This document shows, piece after piece, positions 1 through 8,179 of a DNA stretch of 64,000 nucleotides. A program made the translations under genes and the position numbers. Every line of letters starts with the position of its first letter. The first letter of the stretch is position 1. The DNA is from VRUE01 sp963774555 (GTDB lineage Bacteria > Actinomycetota > Thermoleophilia > Solirubrobacterales > 70-9): assembly GCA_963774555.1 (NCBI GenBank), contig CAVZFL010000002.1, positions 62,001-126,000 on the forward strand. Reading direction: 5' to 3'. The notes under the pieces were generated by a model that ran no database searches, was not told the origin of the DNA, and worked only from the letters and a program-made list of their open reading frames with translations.

Positions 1-223
1 GGTCGTCGACCCAGACCGGCCGCCCCTGGCTGAAGGGGACGAAGCGCAGCTTCTGGCGGAAGCGCGGAACCAAGTGCAGGCGCGAGGCGATGTGATCGCG
101 GAACTCTTCGTGGCCAGGCGCGGGCCCCTCGAAGATGCTGGTCGAAGCGACGTGCATATGAGCACCAGCCCGCTCCATATGAAGAAAGGACGAATCGAGC
201 CCGGTCAGCCTGTCAGCGCTCAT
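1..223 (-). CDS. WS/DGAT wax ester synthase / diacylglycerol acyltransferase, N-terminal part, cut by window edge
   Basis: Translating the minus strand from the ATG at 223 gives an open frame of about 74 residues that runs off the window. It contains LTGLDSSFLHME, AHMHVAST, SRLHLVPRFRQKL and GRPVWVDD, the standard opening of actinobacterial wax ester synthase/diacylglycerol acyltransferases. These enzymes esterify fatty acyl-CoA to alcohols or diacylglycerol for storage lipid. The catalytic HHxxxDG motif lies further into the protein and is outside the window, so activity cannot be judged. No strong Shine-Dalgarno is visible, only a purine-rich GAAGA. The gene lies downstream of dinB on the same strand, separated by a palindrome. 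The family call is firm; the subtype is unknown. Confidence 0.85.
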   Translation of the reverse strand, partial: MSADRLTGLDSSFLHMERAGAHMHVASTSIFEGPAPGHEEFRDHIASRLHLVPRFRQKLRFVPFSQGRPVWVDD

Positions 224-255
224 CGCCAAATCTTCGCACAAGCCCCCGGCCCGGC

Positions 256-301
256 CGATTGGCGACTTAAGCACACAGTGGTGTGCCTAACTCGCCAATC
301 G
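256..301. repeat. 46-bp near-perfect inverted repeat between dinB and the WS/DGAT gene
   Basis: The 10-bp arms CGATTGGCGA (256-265) and TCGCCAATCG (292-301) pair perfectly. Inside them TTA pairs with TAA, and GCACAC (271-276) pairs with GTGTGC (281-286) around the loop AGTG. Only two positions in each arm mismatch. No T-tract follows on the minus strand, so this is either a factor-assisted terminator for dinB or an operator for the acyltransferase gene, whose start lies 33 bases further on. Confidence 0.6.
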
Positions 302-308
302 ATGCCGA

Positions 309-1394
309 CTAGGAGGGGAGGCCGAGCTGGAGCTGCGCTTTGGGTGGCTCATCGGCCTCGGCGGTCTCAGCGCTGTCGAAACCGGCGGCGCGGACGCCGA
401 GCAGGCGGACCGGGCGCTGGGGGTCGTAGGCGCGCAGCAGGTCGAGGGCCACGGAGCGCACGATCGTCAGGTCGTTGGTCGGCGCCTCGACCGTGTGGGC
501 GCGGCTGACGTTGGTCCAGTCGTCGAGGCGGATCTTGATCCCGATCGTTCGTCCCTGCAGCTCGCGTGCGCGCAGGCGCCGGCAGAGCTCCTCGGATAGC
601 TGTGCGAGGTGCCGCTCGATCTCGGCCCGATCGGCGATGTCGACGTCGAAGGTCGTCTCGGCCGACTGCGACTTGGTCTCGCGGACGACGGTGATCGGTG
701 TGTCGTCTTCAAGCCGGGCGCGCCGGTACAGCCAACGCCCCTGGCGCGGGCCAAACGACTGCTCCAGCGCACTCGCCTCCCATGCGCGCAGCTCGGCGAG
801 TGTGCGGACCCCCATCGTTTCCAGCTTGGCCACGGACTTCGGCCCGATCCCGGGGATCAGCCCCGGCGATTCGTCGCGGAACCGCTCCAGCGCCTCGGCC
901 CGAGAGAGCACGACCAGCCCGGCCGGCTTGCCCAGCTCGCTGGTGATCTTGGCCAGCATCCGGCTCTCGGAGATCCCCACCGAGCAGGTGAGTCCGGTCT
1001 GCTCGCGGATCTCAGTCGCGATCCGCCGCATCGTCGCCTTCGGCGAGAAGAGCCCGGTGAGGTCGATGTAGGCCTCGTCGAGCCCGACCACCTCGACCGT
1101 CTCCGCATTGCGCCGCAGCACAGCCATCACCTGCCCCGACGCCTCCCGATAGGCCGTGAAGTCCGGCTGGATATAGACCGCATCGGGCAACCGCCGCCGC
1201 GCCACCGCCGCCGGCATCGCCGAGTGGATCCCGGCCAGCTTCCGCGCCTCATAGCTGGCCGTCGTCACCACAGCCCGCGGCCCCGACCCGCAAACCACCA
1301 CCGGCTTCCCCTTCAGCTCCGGCCGCCGCCGCAGCTCGACGCTGGCGTAAAAAGCGTCCATGTCGAGATGGGCGATGGTGCGCTCGAAGGCCAC
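309..1394 (-). CDS. dinB: DNA polymerase IV (Y-family translesion polymerase)
   Basis: This is an error-prone translesion polymerase of the DinB/Dbh family, 361 residues from the GTG at 1394. The open frame extends further upstream, but conserved sequence starts at AFERTIAHLDMDAFYASVE and the extension runs over the divergent cupin gene. Visible motifs are the metal-binding HLDMDAFY, the second catalytic motif GLDEAYIDLTG, and a helix-hairpin-helix GIGPKSVAKL in the thumb. The last residues, QLQLGLPS, match a beta-clamp-binding peptide. The length is normal for the family. It diverges from the cupin gene, with 75 bases between the chosen starts. No SOS box was recognised upstream. The call is secure; the start is less so. 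Confidence 0.92.
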   Translation of the reverse strand: MAFERTIAHLDMDAFYASVELRRRPELKGKPVVVCGSGPRAVVTTASYEARKLAGIHSAMPAAVARRRLPDAVYIQPDFTAYREASGQVMAVLRRNAETVEVVGLDEAYIDLTGLFSPKATMRRIATEIREQTGLTCSVGISESRMLAKITSELGKPAGLVVLSRAEALERFRDESPGLIPGIGPKSVAKLETMGVRTLAELRAWEASALEQSFGPRQGRWLYRRARLEDDTPITVVRETKSQSAETTFDVDIADRAEIERHLAQLSEELCRRLRARELQGRTIGIKIRLDDWTNVSRAHTVEAPTNDLTIVRSVALDLLRAYDPQRPVRLLGVRAAGFDSAETAEADEPPKAQLQLGLPS

Positions 1395-1469
1395 GGAGCG
1401 ATGGTAGGAGGGCCGCGGGACGGCATCGGAAGCGGATTGATGACCTGCTGTGGTGGGTAGCATCGCTGC

Positions 1470-1883
1470 ATGGGCGAGGTGACGCACGTCGCGATCGAGG
1501 AGATCGAGCCGCTGCAGGGGTTCGAGCGCGTCAGCCTTCGCCGTACCGCGGCTGCGCTTGGCGTCACCTCCTTCGGCATCTCGATCGAGGAGCTGCAGTC
1601 CGGTGCCGACGAATACCCCGAGCACGACCACTCCGATGACGGTCTAGGCGGCCAGATGTTCGCCAAACGCCCGCAGCAGCTGGGCCAGGAGGAGGTCTAC
1701 GTCGCCCTGCGCGGCTCGGGCACCCTCGAAGCCGATGGCGAGACCTACCCGATCGATCCCGACCACATCGTCCGCGTCGGCCCCGCCGTCAAGCGCAAGA
1801 TTACCGCGGGCCCCGACGGTCTTCGCCTGCTCGCCCTCGGCGCCACGCCTGGCGAGGCCTATGACCCTGGCGGCACTTTGTAG
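1470..1883 (+). CDS. Cupin-domain protein
   Basis: A 137-residue single-domain protein read from the ATG at 1470, divergent from dinB. The segment EYPEHDHSDDG resembles the first metal-binding cupin motif (HxH plus acidic residues). GSGTLEADGETYPIDPDHIVRVGP matches the second cupin motif region with its buried beta-strands, though the usual second-motif histidine is not obvious beyond DPDH. Small actinobacterial cupins of this type have no settled function; binding of a small ligand or an isomerase/dioxygenase-like role is possible. It stands alone as a transcription unit, with the convergent hicA gene 20 bases downstream. Substrate is unknown. Confidence 0.8.
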   Translation: MGEVTHVAIEEIEPLQGFERVSLRRTAAALGVTSFGISIEELQSGADEYPEHDHSDDGLGGQMFAKRPQQLGQEEVYVALRGSGTLEADGETYPIDPDHIVRVGPAVKRKITAGPDGLRLLALGATPGEAYDPGGTL

Positions 1884-1903
1884 GCCCTGGTCGAGCGCCT
1901 GTC

Positions 1904-2134
1904 CTACTTCAGCAGGCGCAGGAATTCGTCCCGGTCGATCCCGGCATCGGAGAGGATGCCGGCGAGCGTGCCCCGCTTTATGTCACGCGCGTGGACGGGC
2001 ACGGATACGACGTGCGGTTTGTCGGGATGCGCGAAATGGTGGTGGCTTCCCTTGGAGCGGGCAAGCTTCCACCCGCTGCGTTCGAGCACGCGAATCAGCT
2101 GCCGCGGCCTGATGGTCGGAAGGCGCTGGCTCAA
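1904..2134 (-). CDS. hicA: HicA-family toxin (mRNA interferase)
   Basis: A 76-residue protein with the compact dsRNA-binding-like fold of HicA toxins: RPRQLIRVLERSGWKLARSKGSHHHFAHP. The histidine in GSHHHF is the expected catalytic residue for cleaving mRNA. The C-terminal half, VPVHARDIKRGTLAGILSDAGI, is the usual HicA helix. The start is TTG, overlapping the hicB stop by four bases (TTGA), which supports translational coupling. The antitoxin gene lies upstream, so the order is hicB-hicA. It converges on the cupin gene. The family assignment is confident; toxicity in this host is inferred only. Confidence 0.9.
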   Translation of the reverse strand: MSQRLPTIRPRQLIRVLERSGWKLARSKGSHHHFAHPDKPHVVSVPVHARDIKRGTLAGILSDAGIDRDEFLRLLK

Positions 2135-2355
2135 GCCGCGATGGTGATGCGCTCGATTTGCGACGGCTGGGGGAGGGAGCGGCCTTCGGTCTTGAGGACC
2201 TCGAGATACCCCTCGATTGCGTCGCGGGCCATTTCGAGCGCTTCCTCGCGAGTCTCGCCCTGGGTATGGCAGCCCGGAAGCGCCGGAACGGAGACGCTGA
2301 AGCCTCCCTCTGGCTCGGGCTGGATCAAGACGTCGAACTCGCGGTCTATGGCCAC
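2131..2355 (-). CDS. hicB: HicB-family antitoxin
   Basis: A 74-residue protein with the partial RNase H-like fold of HicB: FDVLIQPEPEGGFSVSVPALPGCHTQGETREEALEMARDAIEGYLE. This segment is the toxin-neutralising domain. No C-terminal DNA-binding domain (ribbon-helix-helix or HTH) is visible after LPQPSQIERITIAA, so autoregulation by this short form is uncertain. It is the first gene of a two-gene operon with hicA and diverges from the gene at 2390 with only 34 bases between them. That gap must hold any promoter for both directions. Confidence 0.9.
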   Translation of the reverse strand: MAIDREFDVLIQPEPEGGFSVSVPALPGCHTQGETREEALEMARDAIEGYLEVLKTEGRSLPQPSQIERITIAA

Positions 2356-2389
2356 GCGTTCAGCTTAGCGGGCGTCTTAGACTCCAAAT

Positions 2390-2668
2390 ATGGCTTCCCC
2401 GGAGGCGAAGAACCTCGAGGCGATCTCGAAGGCGATCGACCAGCACAACTCCAGCTGTCCGTTCCCGGCGGCGGAGGTGCGGATGAACCCGTTCGAGGTC
2501 GAACGGCTGGGCTGGGATCACATTCGGGGCCTGCCGGTGGTGCCGGACGCCGAGATCGGCACGGGGCGCTTCCGGATCGTCTGCTCTCGCGATATCGACG
2601 GTGAGGGGCTGGAGGAGACCGAGGCCACCGGCCAAGAGGTCGAGACCGTGGCGCCGGTCAGCAACTAG
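2390..2668 (+). CDS. Small hypothetical protein
   Basis: A 92-residue soluble protein read from the ATG at 2390, with no signal peptide or membrane segment. I do not recognise the family. The central part, NPFEVERLGWDHIRGLPVVPDAEIGTGRFRIVC, looks ordered. The last 20 residues are acidic and low-complexity (EETEATGQEVETV), and there are two cysteines (SSCPF and RIVCS). It starts 34 bases from hicB on the other strand and converges on ccdA with about 22 bases between. Codon use looks like that of its neighbours, so it is probably a real gene. No function is proposed. Confidence 0.6.
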   Translation: MASPEAKNLEAISKAIDQHNSSCPFPAAEVRMNPFEVERLGWDHIRGLPVVPDAEIGTGRFRIVCSRDIDGEGLEETEATGQEVETVAPVSN

Positions 2669-2690
2669 CGGTCGCCCAGCAAACCGCCGC

Positions 2691-3452
2691 TCAGACGCCG
2701 TTCAAGAAGTTGAGGCCCAGGCCTTCGAGCCAGGCCTGAGCTTCGGCGTTGAGTTGGGTCAGCTCGTTGGTCCAGATCAGGACGCCCATCGCGATCAGGA
2801 TCACGCCGCCGGTGGCGACGATCGCCTGGTAGTGGCGCTTGACCGCTGTGAAGGCAGTGGTCATCCGGGAGAAGGCAATCGCGGTGAGCAGGAAGGGGAT
2901 CGCCAGGCCTGCCGAGTAGACGACGAGGAGGAAGGCGCCGTGGGCGGCGGAGCCGGAGAGCGCGGCAGCACTGAGGATCGCGCCGAGCGTGGGGCCGATG
3001 CAGGGGGTCCAAGCGATCGCGAAGGCGGCGCCGGCGACGATCGGGCCGCCGCGGCCGGCGCGCTCCAGCAGCGCGTCCACGTGCCACTCGCGGTTGAGGC
3101 GGGTGACGAAGAGCGAGGCGACGAAGAGCACGCCCATGGCGATGATCAGCGCCGCGGCGATCTTGGTCAGCAGCTCTTCGTGGTCCTGGAAGGCCGAGCC
3201 GAGCGCGGTGGCGGTCAGGCCCTCGGCGACGAAGATCGCCGAGAAGCTGGCGACGAAGAGCAGGCTGGGCCCGAGGATGCGCCGCCAGCCGGCACTGTCG
3301 AGCTCATTCGCCGACACCCCGCTGACGGCCGAGAGGTAGCCGGGGACGAGCGGCAGCACGCAGGGGGAGAGAAAAGAGACGACGCCGGCGGCGAGGGCGG
3401 CGAAGACTCCCACCCCGGCGGCGGGGTCGGTGCTGAACGCAGCGAGGATCAC
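2691..3452 (-). CDS. ccdA: CcdA-type transmembrane thiol-disulfide transporter
   Basis: A polytopic membrane protein of 253 residues with about six helices. It carries both conserved cysteine motifs of the CcdA/DsbD-beta family: FLSPCVLPLVPGYLS near residue 28 and AWTPCIGPTLGAI in the middle. CcdA passes reducing electrons from cytoplasmic thioredoxin across the membrane, classically to ResA-like proteins for cytochrome c maturation. No cytochrome c assembly genes lie next to it here. The start is GTG at 3452. It diverges from the excalibur gene with 90 bases between. Together with VKOR and DsbA further right, it implies both oxidising and reducing thiol systems at the cell surface. Confidence 0.88.
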   Translation of the reverse strand: MILAAFSTDPAAGVGVFAALAAGVVSFLSPCVLPLVPGYLSAVSGVSANELDSAGWRRILGPSLLFVASFSAIFVAEGLTATALGSAFQDHEELLTKIAAALIIAMGVLFVASLFVTRLNREWHVDALLERAGRGGPIVAGAAFAIAWTPCIGPTLGAILSAAALSGSAAHGAFLLVVYSAGLAIPFLLTAIAFSRMTTAFTAVKRHYQAIVATGGVILIAMGVLIWTNELTQLNAEAQAWLEGLGLNFLNGV

Positions 3453-3542
3453 GGGCTTCAGGGTACTTGGGGGCGGCGTTCGTCCGACTCGGGAACCTAG
3501 GATGAGAGCGGATATCTATCTCGGAACGAAAGGGGTTCCCGC

Positions 3543-3848
3543 ATGGCCTTACCCATCCGTCTCACGCTTCTCGCCAGCGCCGCCTTGACCGTCGTCGCCC
3601 TCCTGCTCGTCTGGACTCCGGCGGCATCTGCCAGTGACAAGGACTGCGCCGACTTCCACAGCCAGCGGGCAGCCCAGATCTTCTTCCTCAAGCACGGAGG
3701 GCCGCGGCAGGACCCTGACCGCCTCGACGGCGACAACGACGGAGTTGCCTGCGAGGACAATCCGTGCCCCTGCTATCGCGGCAAGCACCTGCCGCATCGA
3801 CCCTCGCTCGAGATGGCAGCGGACCGGCGTGTGACCGCGCAACGTTAG
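3543..3848 (+). CDS. Secreted excalibur calcium-binding domain protein
   Basis: A 101-residue protein with an N-terminal signal peptide (LPIRLTLLASAALTVVALLLV, likely cut near ASAS) followed by an excalibur domain. The domain shows KDCADFHSQRAAQ and DRLDGDNDGVACED. The DxDxDG calcium loop and paired cysteines are the family signature, followed by PCPCYRG. Excalibur domains occur on the surface of Gram-positive bacteria, often in nuclease-like proteins. No nuclease domain is present here. A purine-rich GAAAGGGG lies upstream of the ATG. The C-terminal 25 residues are basic and probably flexible. It is followed at 22 bases by the FUSC gene. Confidence 0.85.
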   Translation: MALPIRLTLLASAALTVVALLLVWTPAASASDKDCADFHSQRAAQIFFLKHGGPRQDPDRLDGDNDGVACEDNPCPCYRGKHLPHRPSLEMAADRRVTAQR

Positions 3849-3870
3849 GTCGAGCCAACCAGCATGGCCG

Positions 3871-4989
3871 GTGGGCCGGGTTTCCTCCGACGGGAAAGAG
3901 AAACTGGCCGGCGTGGAGCTCTTCAACGCCAGTGGCACCGCGCGGCGCCTGCGGGCGTCGCCGCTGCTCGCGATCGGGCCGAGTGCGCCGGGGCCGGCGC
4001 TGCGGCGCGGGTTCCTGGTCGCGATCCCGGTCGGGATCGCGCTGCTGCTCGAGCTCGGCCTGGACAGCCCGACCAAGGGTGCGATCGGCACCGGCGCGCT
4101 GCTGGCCGGCTTCCCCGGCATGGACGCCCCGGCGCGCACTCGCGCTGGCTGGCAGGCGGCCGTTGCGCCGGCGATCGGGCTGGCTGCGGCGCTGGGCGTG
4201 CTCACCGGCGCCAACGCCTTCACGGCGATCGTCGCTATGGGCCTCCTCGGTGCCGCCGCCGGCTTCTGCTTCGCCGTCTCGCTGCGCTTCTCTATTGCCG
4301 GGCTCTCGGTCGCCCTCTCGCTGCTGATCTGCCAGGACCTGCCACTGGACTCCGGCGACATCGTGCCGGCGCTGTTGCTGGCCACCGCGGGAGGGCTGCT
4401 GCAGGCCGGCTTCTCGCTCTGCGTCTGGGCGGCCGGCGACCGCGACGAGGAGGGTGGGGAGGGGGCGTGGAGCACCGCGGCCGCGCTGCGGGCGCTGCGT
4501 TCTAACCTCAGCCTGAGCTCGGTCAGCTTCCGCCACGCCCTGCGCTTCGGCGCCGCGCTCGCCACCGGCGTCTCGATCTACTGGCTGGTCGGCATGCACG
4601 AACATGGCTTCTGGATCCCGCTGACGATCCTCTTCGTGTTGCGACCCGAGCAGGAAGAGACCGACCGCCGGCTGATCCTGCGCGCCGCCGGCACCGCGGC
4701 CGGCCTGATCGTCGCCACGGCGCTGGCCGGATGGCTGGGGGGAGACGGCGTGGCGATCGCCGTCGCCCTGACCGTCGCGACCGGCTTCGCCTACGGGCTG
4801 CTCACCGTCCAGTACGCGCTCTTCACCGCCGGGATCACGACCTACGCCGTCCTGCTGGCCGACTCGATCGGCGAGGAAGCGCTGCACGCGGCCGGCCAGC
4901 GTGCCCTCGCCACCGCGATCGGGATCGCGGTGGCCGGCGCTTCCTTCCTTGTCTGGTCGAATCCCGCTACAGCCAGCCGACGCTCTTGA
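3871..4989 (+). CDS. FUSC-family (fusaric acid resistance-like) membrane protein
   Basis: A 372-residue integral membrane protein with two blocks of closely spaced helices, about residues 45-195 and 230-365, separated by an acidic linker (DRDEEGGEGA). The second block contains FWIPLTILFVLRPEQEETDRR, the conserved helix-end motif of FUSC/YccS-type transporters. Relatives export aromatic acids or other small molecules, but substrates are known for few. The start is uncertain: GTG at 3871 gives the longest frame, and GTG at 3913 is possible. The 3' end overlaps the convergent corA gene by 23 bases. Confidence 0.8.
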   Translation: MGRVSSDGKEKLAGVELFNASGTARRLRASPLLAIGPSAPGPALRRGFLVAIPVGIALLLELGLDSPTKGAIGTGALLAGFPGMDAPARTRAGWQAAVAPAIGLAAALGVLTGANAFTAIVAMGLLGAAAGFCFAVSLRFSIAGLSVALSLLICQDLPLDSGDIVPALLLATAGGLLQAGFSLCVWAAGDRDEEGGEGAWSTAAALRALRSNLSLSSVSFRHALRFGAALATGVSIYWLVGMHEHGFWIPLTILFVLRPEQEETDRRLILRAAGTAAGLIVATALAGWLGGDGVAIAVALTVATGFAYGLLTVQYALFTAGITTYAVLLADSIGEEALHAAGQRALATAIGIAVAGASFLVWSNPATASRRS

Positions 4990-5947
4990 AGCGGCGGTAG
5001 AGCGCCAGGCAGATCGCGGCGATCAGGAAGACCACGGTGTAGTAGCCGTAGCGCCAGTGCAGCTCCGGCATGTGGTCGAAGTTCATCCCGTAGATGCCGG
5101 CGACCATCGTCGGTACGGCGGCGATCGCCACCCAGGCCGAGATCTTGCGCATGTCTTCGTTCTGCTGCACCGAGACCTGGGTCAGGTTCGCCTGCAGGGC
5201 GCTGCTGAGCAGCTCGCGGAAGCTCGCGACCCGGCCGGTGACGCGCTGCAGGTGGTCGTGGACGTCGCGGAAGTAGTCGTGCAGCTCGCCCGGGATCGCC
5301 TCGAAACGGCCTTCGTCGATCTCGTCGACCGCTTCCAGCAGCGGCGCCACGGCGCGGTAGAGGTCGAGGACCTCGCGCTCGAGCTTGTAGATCTGCTCGG
5401 CGGGGTTGGTCCGTTCGGCCGAGAAGACCTCGCGCTCGACCCCCTGGATCTCGCCGTCGATCGTCTGGGCGACGTCGCCGTAGCCGTCGACGACGTGGTC
5501 GAGGATCGCGTAGAGGACGACGCCGGTGCCGTGGCTGAGCAGGTCGGGGCGGCGCTCGACCCGCTCGCGGACCGAGCTCAGCTCGCCCTCGCCGTGGCGC
5601 ACGGTGACGATGAAGTCCGGGTTGACGAAGAGCAGCAGCTCGCCGATCTCGATCGGGTGGGGACCGCGGGGCGAGGGATCGGGGTGGGTGACGGTCTTGA
5701 CCACGACGAAGAGGGTCTCGCCGAAGAGCTCGACCTTGGGCCGCTGGTGGGCCTTGACCGCGTCCTCGACGGCGAGCTCGTGCAGGTCGAACTCGCGCGC
5801 GACCTTCCCGAACTCCTCCGCCGAGGGTTCGACCACGCCGAGCCAGACGAAACCGCCGTCGGCGCGGCAGGCCGCACCCGCATGCTCGAGGCTGAGCCCG
5901 CCGGCACGGCGCTTTCCGTGCTCGTAGACGGCGCAGTCGACGATCAT
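4967..5947 (-). CDS. corA: CorA-family magnesium/divalent cation channel
   Basis: A 326-residue protein from the ATG at 5947. It has the large soluble N-terminal alpha/beta domain (FVWLGVVEPSAEEF, LHELAVEDAVKAHQRPKVE), the long stalk helix (FRDVHDHLQRV), and two C-terminal transmembrane helices. The signature YGMNF follows the first helix, and the acidic MPELHWRYGY loop follows it. The family forms pentameric channels for Mg2+ and sometimes Co2+ or Ni2+. The frame stays open far upstream of the start, but that extension lies antisense to the thiolase gene and has no family similarity. It overlaps the FUSC gene tail to tail. Confidence 0.93.
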   Translation of the reverse strand: MIVDCAVYEHGKRRAGGLSLEHAGAACRADGGFVWLGVVEPSAEEFGKVAREFDLHELAVEDAVKAHQRPKVELFGETLFVVVKTVTHPDPSPRGPHPIEIGELLLFVNPDFIVTVRHGEGELSSVRERVERRPDLLSHGTGVVLYAILDHVVDGYGDVAQTIDGEIQGVEREVFSAERTNPAEQIYKLEREVLDLYRAVAPLLEAVDEIDEGRFEAIPGELHDYFRDVHDHLQRVTGRVASFRELLSSALQANLTQVSVQQNEDMRKISAWVAIAAVPTMVAGIYGMNFDHMPELHWRYGYYTVVFLIAAICLALYRRFKSVGWL

Positions 5948-6045
5948 CCAGGCCCAGTATCGCCGTCGCATCGGCTCGATCGGTAGATTTCCTGGCTGAC
6001 CAGCCAAACCGCGGCGCAGGCGCCGCGGCGACACAGGAGCAGACT

Positions 6046-7241
6046 TTGAGCAACCGCACGTTCGTGATCGGGGTCGGGATGACCAAGTTCGAGAAGCCCG
6101 GCACCAAGGACGGGGACTACCCCGACTGGGCCAAGGAGGCGGGGGAGAAGGCGCTCGCCGACGCCGGCATTCCCTACGACCGACGTCGAGCAGGCCTACG
6201 CCGGCTACTGCTACGGCGACTCGACCTACGGCCAGCGGGCGCTCTACCAGCTCGGCCTCACGGGCATCCCGGTGGTCAACGTCAACAACAACTGCTCGAC
6301 CGGCTCCTCGGCGCTGTTCCTGGCCCGCCAGGCGGTCAAGGGCGGCCTCGCCGAGTGCGCCCTGGCGCTCGGCTTCGAGAAGATGGAGCCGGGCTCGCTC
6401 GGCGTCAAGTACACCGACCGCACCAACGCGCTCGACAAGCACGCGATGCGGATGTTCGAGATCCGCGACCCCGAGCAGTCGCCGCCGGCGCCGCAGATGT
6501 TCGGCAACGCCGGCCGCGACCACATGGAGAAGTACGGCTCCAACCCCGACCACTACGCCTGGATCGGCTGGAAGAACCACAAGCACTCGGTCAACAACCC
6601 CTACGCCCAGTTCCAGGACGAGTACACGATCGAGGACATCAAGGCGGCGAGGATGATCCACGACCCGCTGACCAAGCTGCAGTGCTCGCCGACCTCCGAC
6701 GGCTCGGCCTGCGCGATCGTCGCCTCCGAGCGCTACGTCGACGAGCACGGGCTCTGGGACCAGGCGATCGAGATCGCCGGTCAGTCGATGGTCACCGACC
6801 TCAGCTCGACCTTCGCCGAGGACACCGACTGCATGAAGATCGTCGGCTCCGACATGTCGAAGCAGGCCGCCAACGAGGCCTACGCCGAGGCCGGCGTCGC
6901 CGCCGAGGAAGTCGACGTCTGCGAGCTGCACGACTGCTTCAGCGCCAACGAGCTCATCACTTACGAAGCGCTCGGCTTCGCGGCCGAGGGCGAGGCGCCA
7001 CAAGCTGGTCGAGGAAGAGGCGACCACCTACGGCGGCAAGGTCGTCGTCAACCCCTCCGGCGGGCTGATCTCCAAGGGCCACCCGCTCGGCGCGACCGGC
7101 CTGGCGCAGTGCTCGGAACTGACCTGGCAGCTGCGCGGCGACGCCGACAAGCGCCAGGTCGAGGGCGCCAAGGTGGCGCTGCAGCACAACATCGGCCTCG
7201 GCGGCGCCGCCGTGGTCACCGTCTACAAGCCGGCGGCCTAG
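6046..7241 (+). CDS. Thiolase-family lipid-transfer protein (SCP2-type thiolase), two frameshifts
   Basis: Begins at a TTG (6046): FVIGVGMTKFEKPGTKDGDYPDWAKEA is the usual opening of SCP2-type thiolases. The frame shifts by one extra base near 6180 (PYD, then DVEQAYAGYCYGDSTYG) and again near 7000, after which KLVEEEATTYGGK and NPSGGLISKGHPLGATG follow. Joining the three frames gives about 397 residues, the normal length. NNNCSTGSSALF carries the acylation cysteine, ELHDCFS is present, and the C-terminal motif GGLISKGHP is intact. Both extra bases create CC where C is expected, so sequence error is likely. Such proteins act on acyl-CoA in fatty acid or sterol side-chain breakdown. The SDR gene follows at 25 bases. 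Confidence 0.85.
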
Positions 7242-7266
7242 TAGCCGCCGGAGGAGGAGGCACCCG

Positions 7267-8163
7267 ATGGCGAAGCAGCGGCAGAATCTCTCCGGCAAGG
7301 TCGTGGCGATCACCGGCGGCGCCCGCGGGATCGGCAAGGCGACGGCGACGGCACTGGTGCGCAAGGGCTGCCGGGTCGCGATCGGCGACCTCGACCTGAA
7401 GCTGGCCGAAGAGACCGCTGCCGAGCCTGGCGGCGGCACGGTCGCGCTGGCGCTCGACGTCACCGACCGCGCCTCCTTCGCCGCCTTCCTCGACGCCGCC
7501 GAGCGCGAGCTCGGCCCGCTCGACGTCGTCGTCAACAACGCCGGGATCATGCCGGTGACGCCGTTCGCCGAGGAGTCCGACGACTCGCTCAAGCGCCAGC
7601 TCGACATCAACGTCTACGGCGTCATCGTCGGCATGCAGCTGGCGATCGAGCGCTTCCGCCCGCGCGGGCACGGCCACATCGTCAACCTCGCCTCGCAGGC
7701 GGGCAAGGGCGGCTTCCCAGGGATCGCGACCTACTCGGGCACCAAGCACGCGGTGGTCGGGGTCAGCGAGGCGGTGCGGGCGGAGCTGCGCGGTAGCGGC
7801 ATCGAGATCGCCTGCGTGATGCCGACCGTGGTCAACACCGAGCTGACCGCCGGCGTCGGCCAGCGCCTGATCCGCCCGGTCGAGGCCGAGGACGTCGCCA
7901 ACGAGATCGTCGACGCGCTGGAAGCGCCGCGCTTCGACGTCTGGGTGCCACGCGTGAACGGCGTCCTCTTCAAGGTCGTCGCCAACCTGCCGCGCGGCAT
8001 GCGCGAGGGCCTCGGCCGCCTGATGAAGGTCGACAAGCTGATGACCGAAGTCGACCACGGCGCGCGCCACGCCTACGAGGAGCGCGCCGCGCGCGAGGAC
8101 ATGGCCGGCGGCGGCGAAGGCGCGGAGCCCACGGATCGAACCGAAGAGCGCGAGGCTGCGTAG
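7267..8163 (+). CDS. SDR-family oxidoreductase
   Basis: A 298-residue classical short-chain dehydrogenase/reductase. The nucleotide-binding glycine motif TGGARGIG is at residues 16-23, NNAG near residue 90, a catalytic-type serine in NLASQAG, and YSGTKHA gives the YxxxK pair. Asp in GDLDLK after the second strand would favour NAD. The C-terminal 50 residues exceed the usual length and are charged and probably disordered (RAAREDMAGGGEGAEPTDRTEE). A strong GGAGGAGGAGG ribosome site lies just upstream. It follows the thiolase by 25 bases, suggesting a joint role in acyl or hydroxyacyl oxidation. The substrate is unknown. Confidence 0.88.
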   Translation: MAKQRQNLSGKVVAITGGARGIGKATATALVRKGCRVAIGDLDLKLAEETAAEPGGGTVALALDVTDRASFAAFLDAAERELGPLDVVVNNAGIMPVTPFAEESDDSLKRQLDINVYGVIVGMQLAIERFRPRGHGHIVNLASQAGKGGFPGIATYSGTKHAVVGVSEAVRAELRGSGIEIACVMPTVVNTELTAGVGQRLIRPVEAEDVANEIVDALEAPRFDVWVPRVNGVLFKVVANLPRGMREGLGRLMKVDKLMTEVDHGARHAYEERAAREDMAGGGEGAEPTDRTEEREAA

Positions 8164-8179
8164 TACGGCTGACGCAGCC

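Noticed and set aside
74..508. Plus-strand open frame of 144 codons at the left end
   Set aside because: It lies antisense to the acyltransferase start and the end of dinB and encodes low-complexity Arg/Gly sequence; a shadow of GC-rich coding DNA.
609..1460. Plus-strand 283-codon frame over dinB
   Set aside because: Antisense shadow; no family features, Arg/Pro/His-rich, while the minus strand encodes a clear polymerase.
1904..2355. hicBA as cargo of the nearby prophage
   Set aside because: It lies about 9 kb outside the direct repeats with normal host genes between, so it is an independent module.
2601..3500. Plus-strand 299-codon frame opposite ccdA
   Set aside because: Gly/Glu/Asp/Arg low-complexity product antisense to a clear membrane protein gene.
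5948..7027. N-terminal extension of the corA frame
   Set aside because: Antisense to the thiolase; Val/Gly/Asp/Arg-rich shadow sequence without CorA similarity.
6046..7241. Thiolase as a real pseudogene or with programmed frameshifting
   Set aside because: Two independent one-base insertions at CC sites, with no slippery site or pseudoknot seen, match the error pattern in essential genes of this window.
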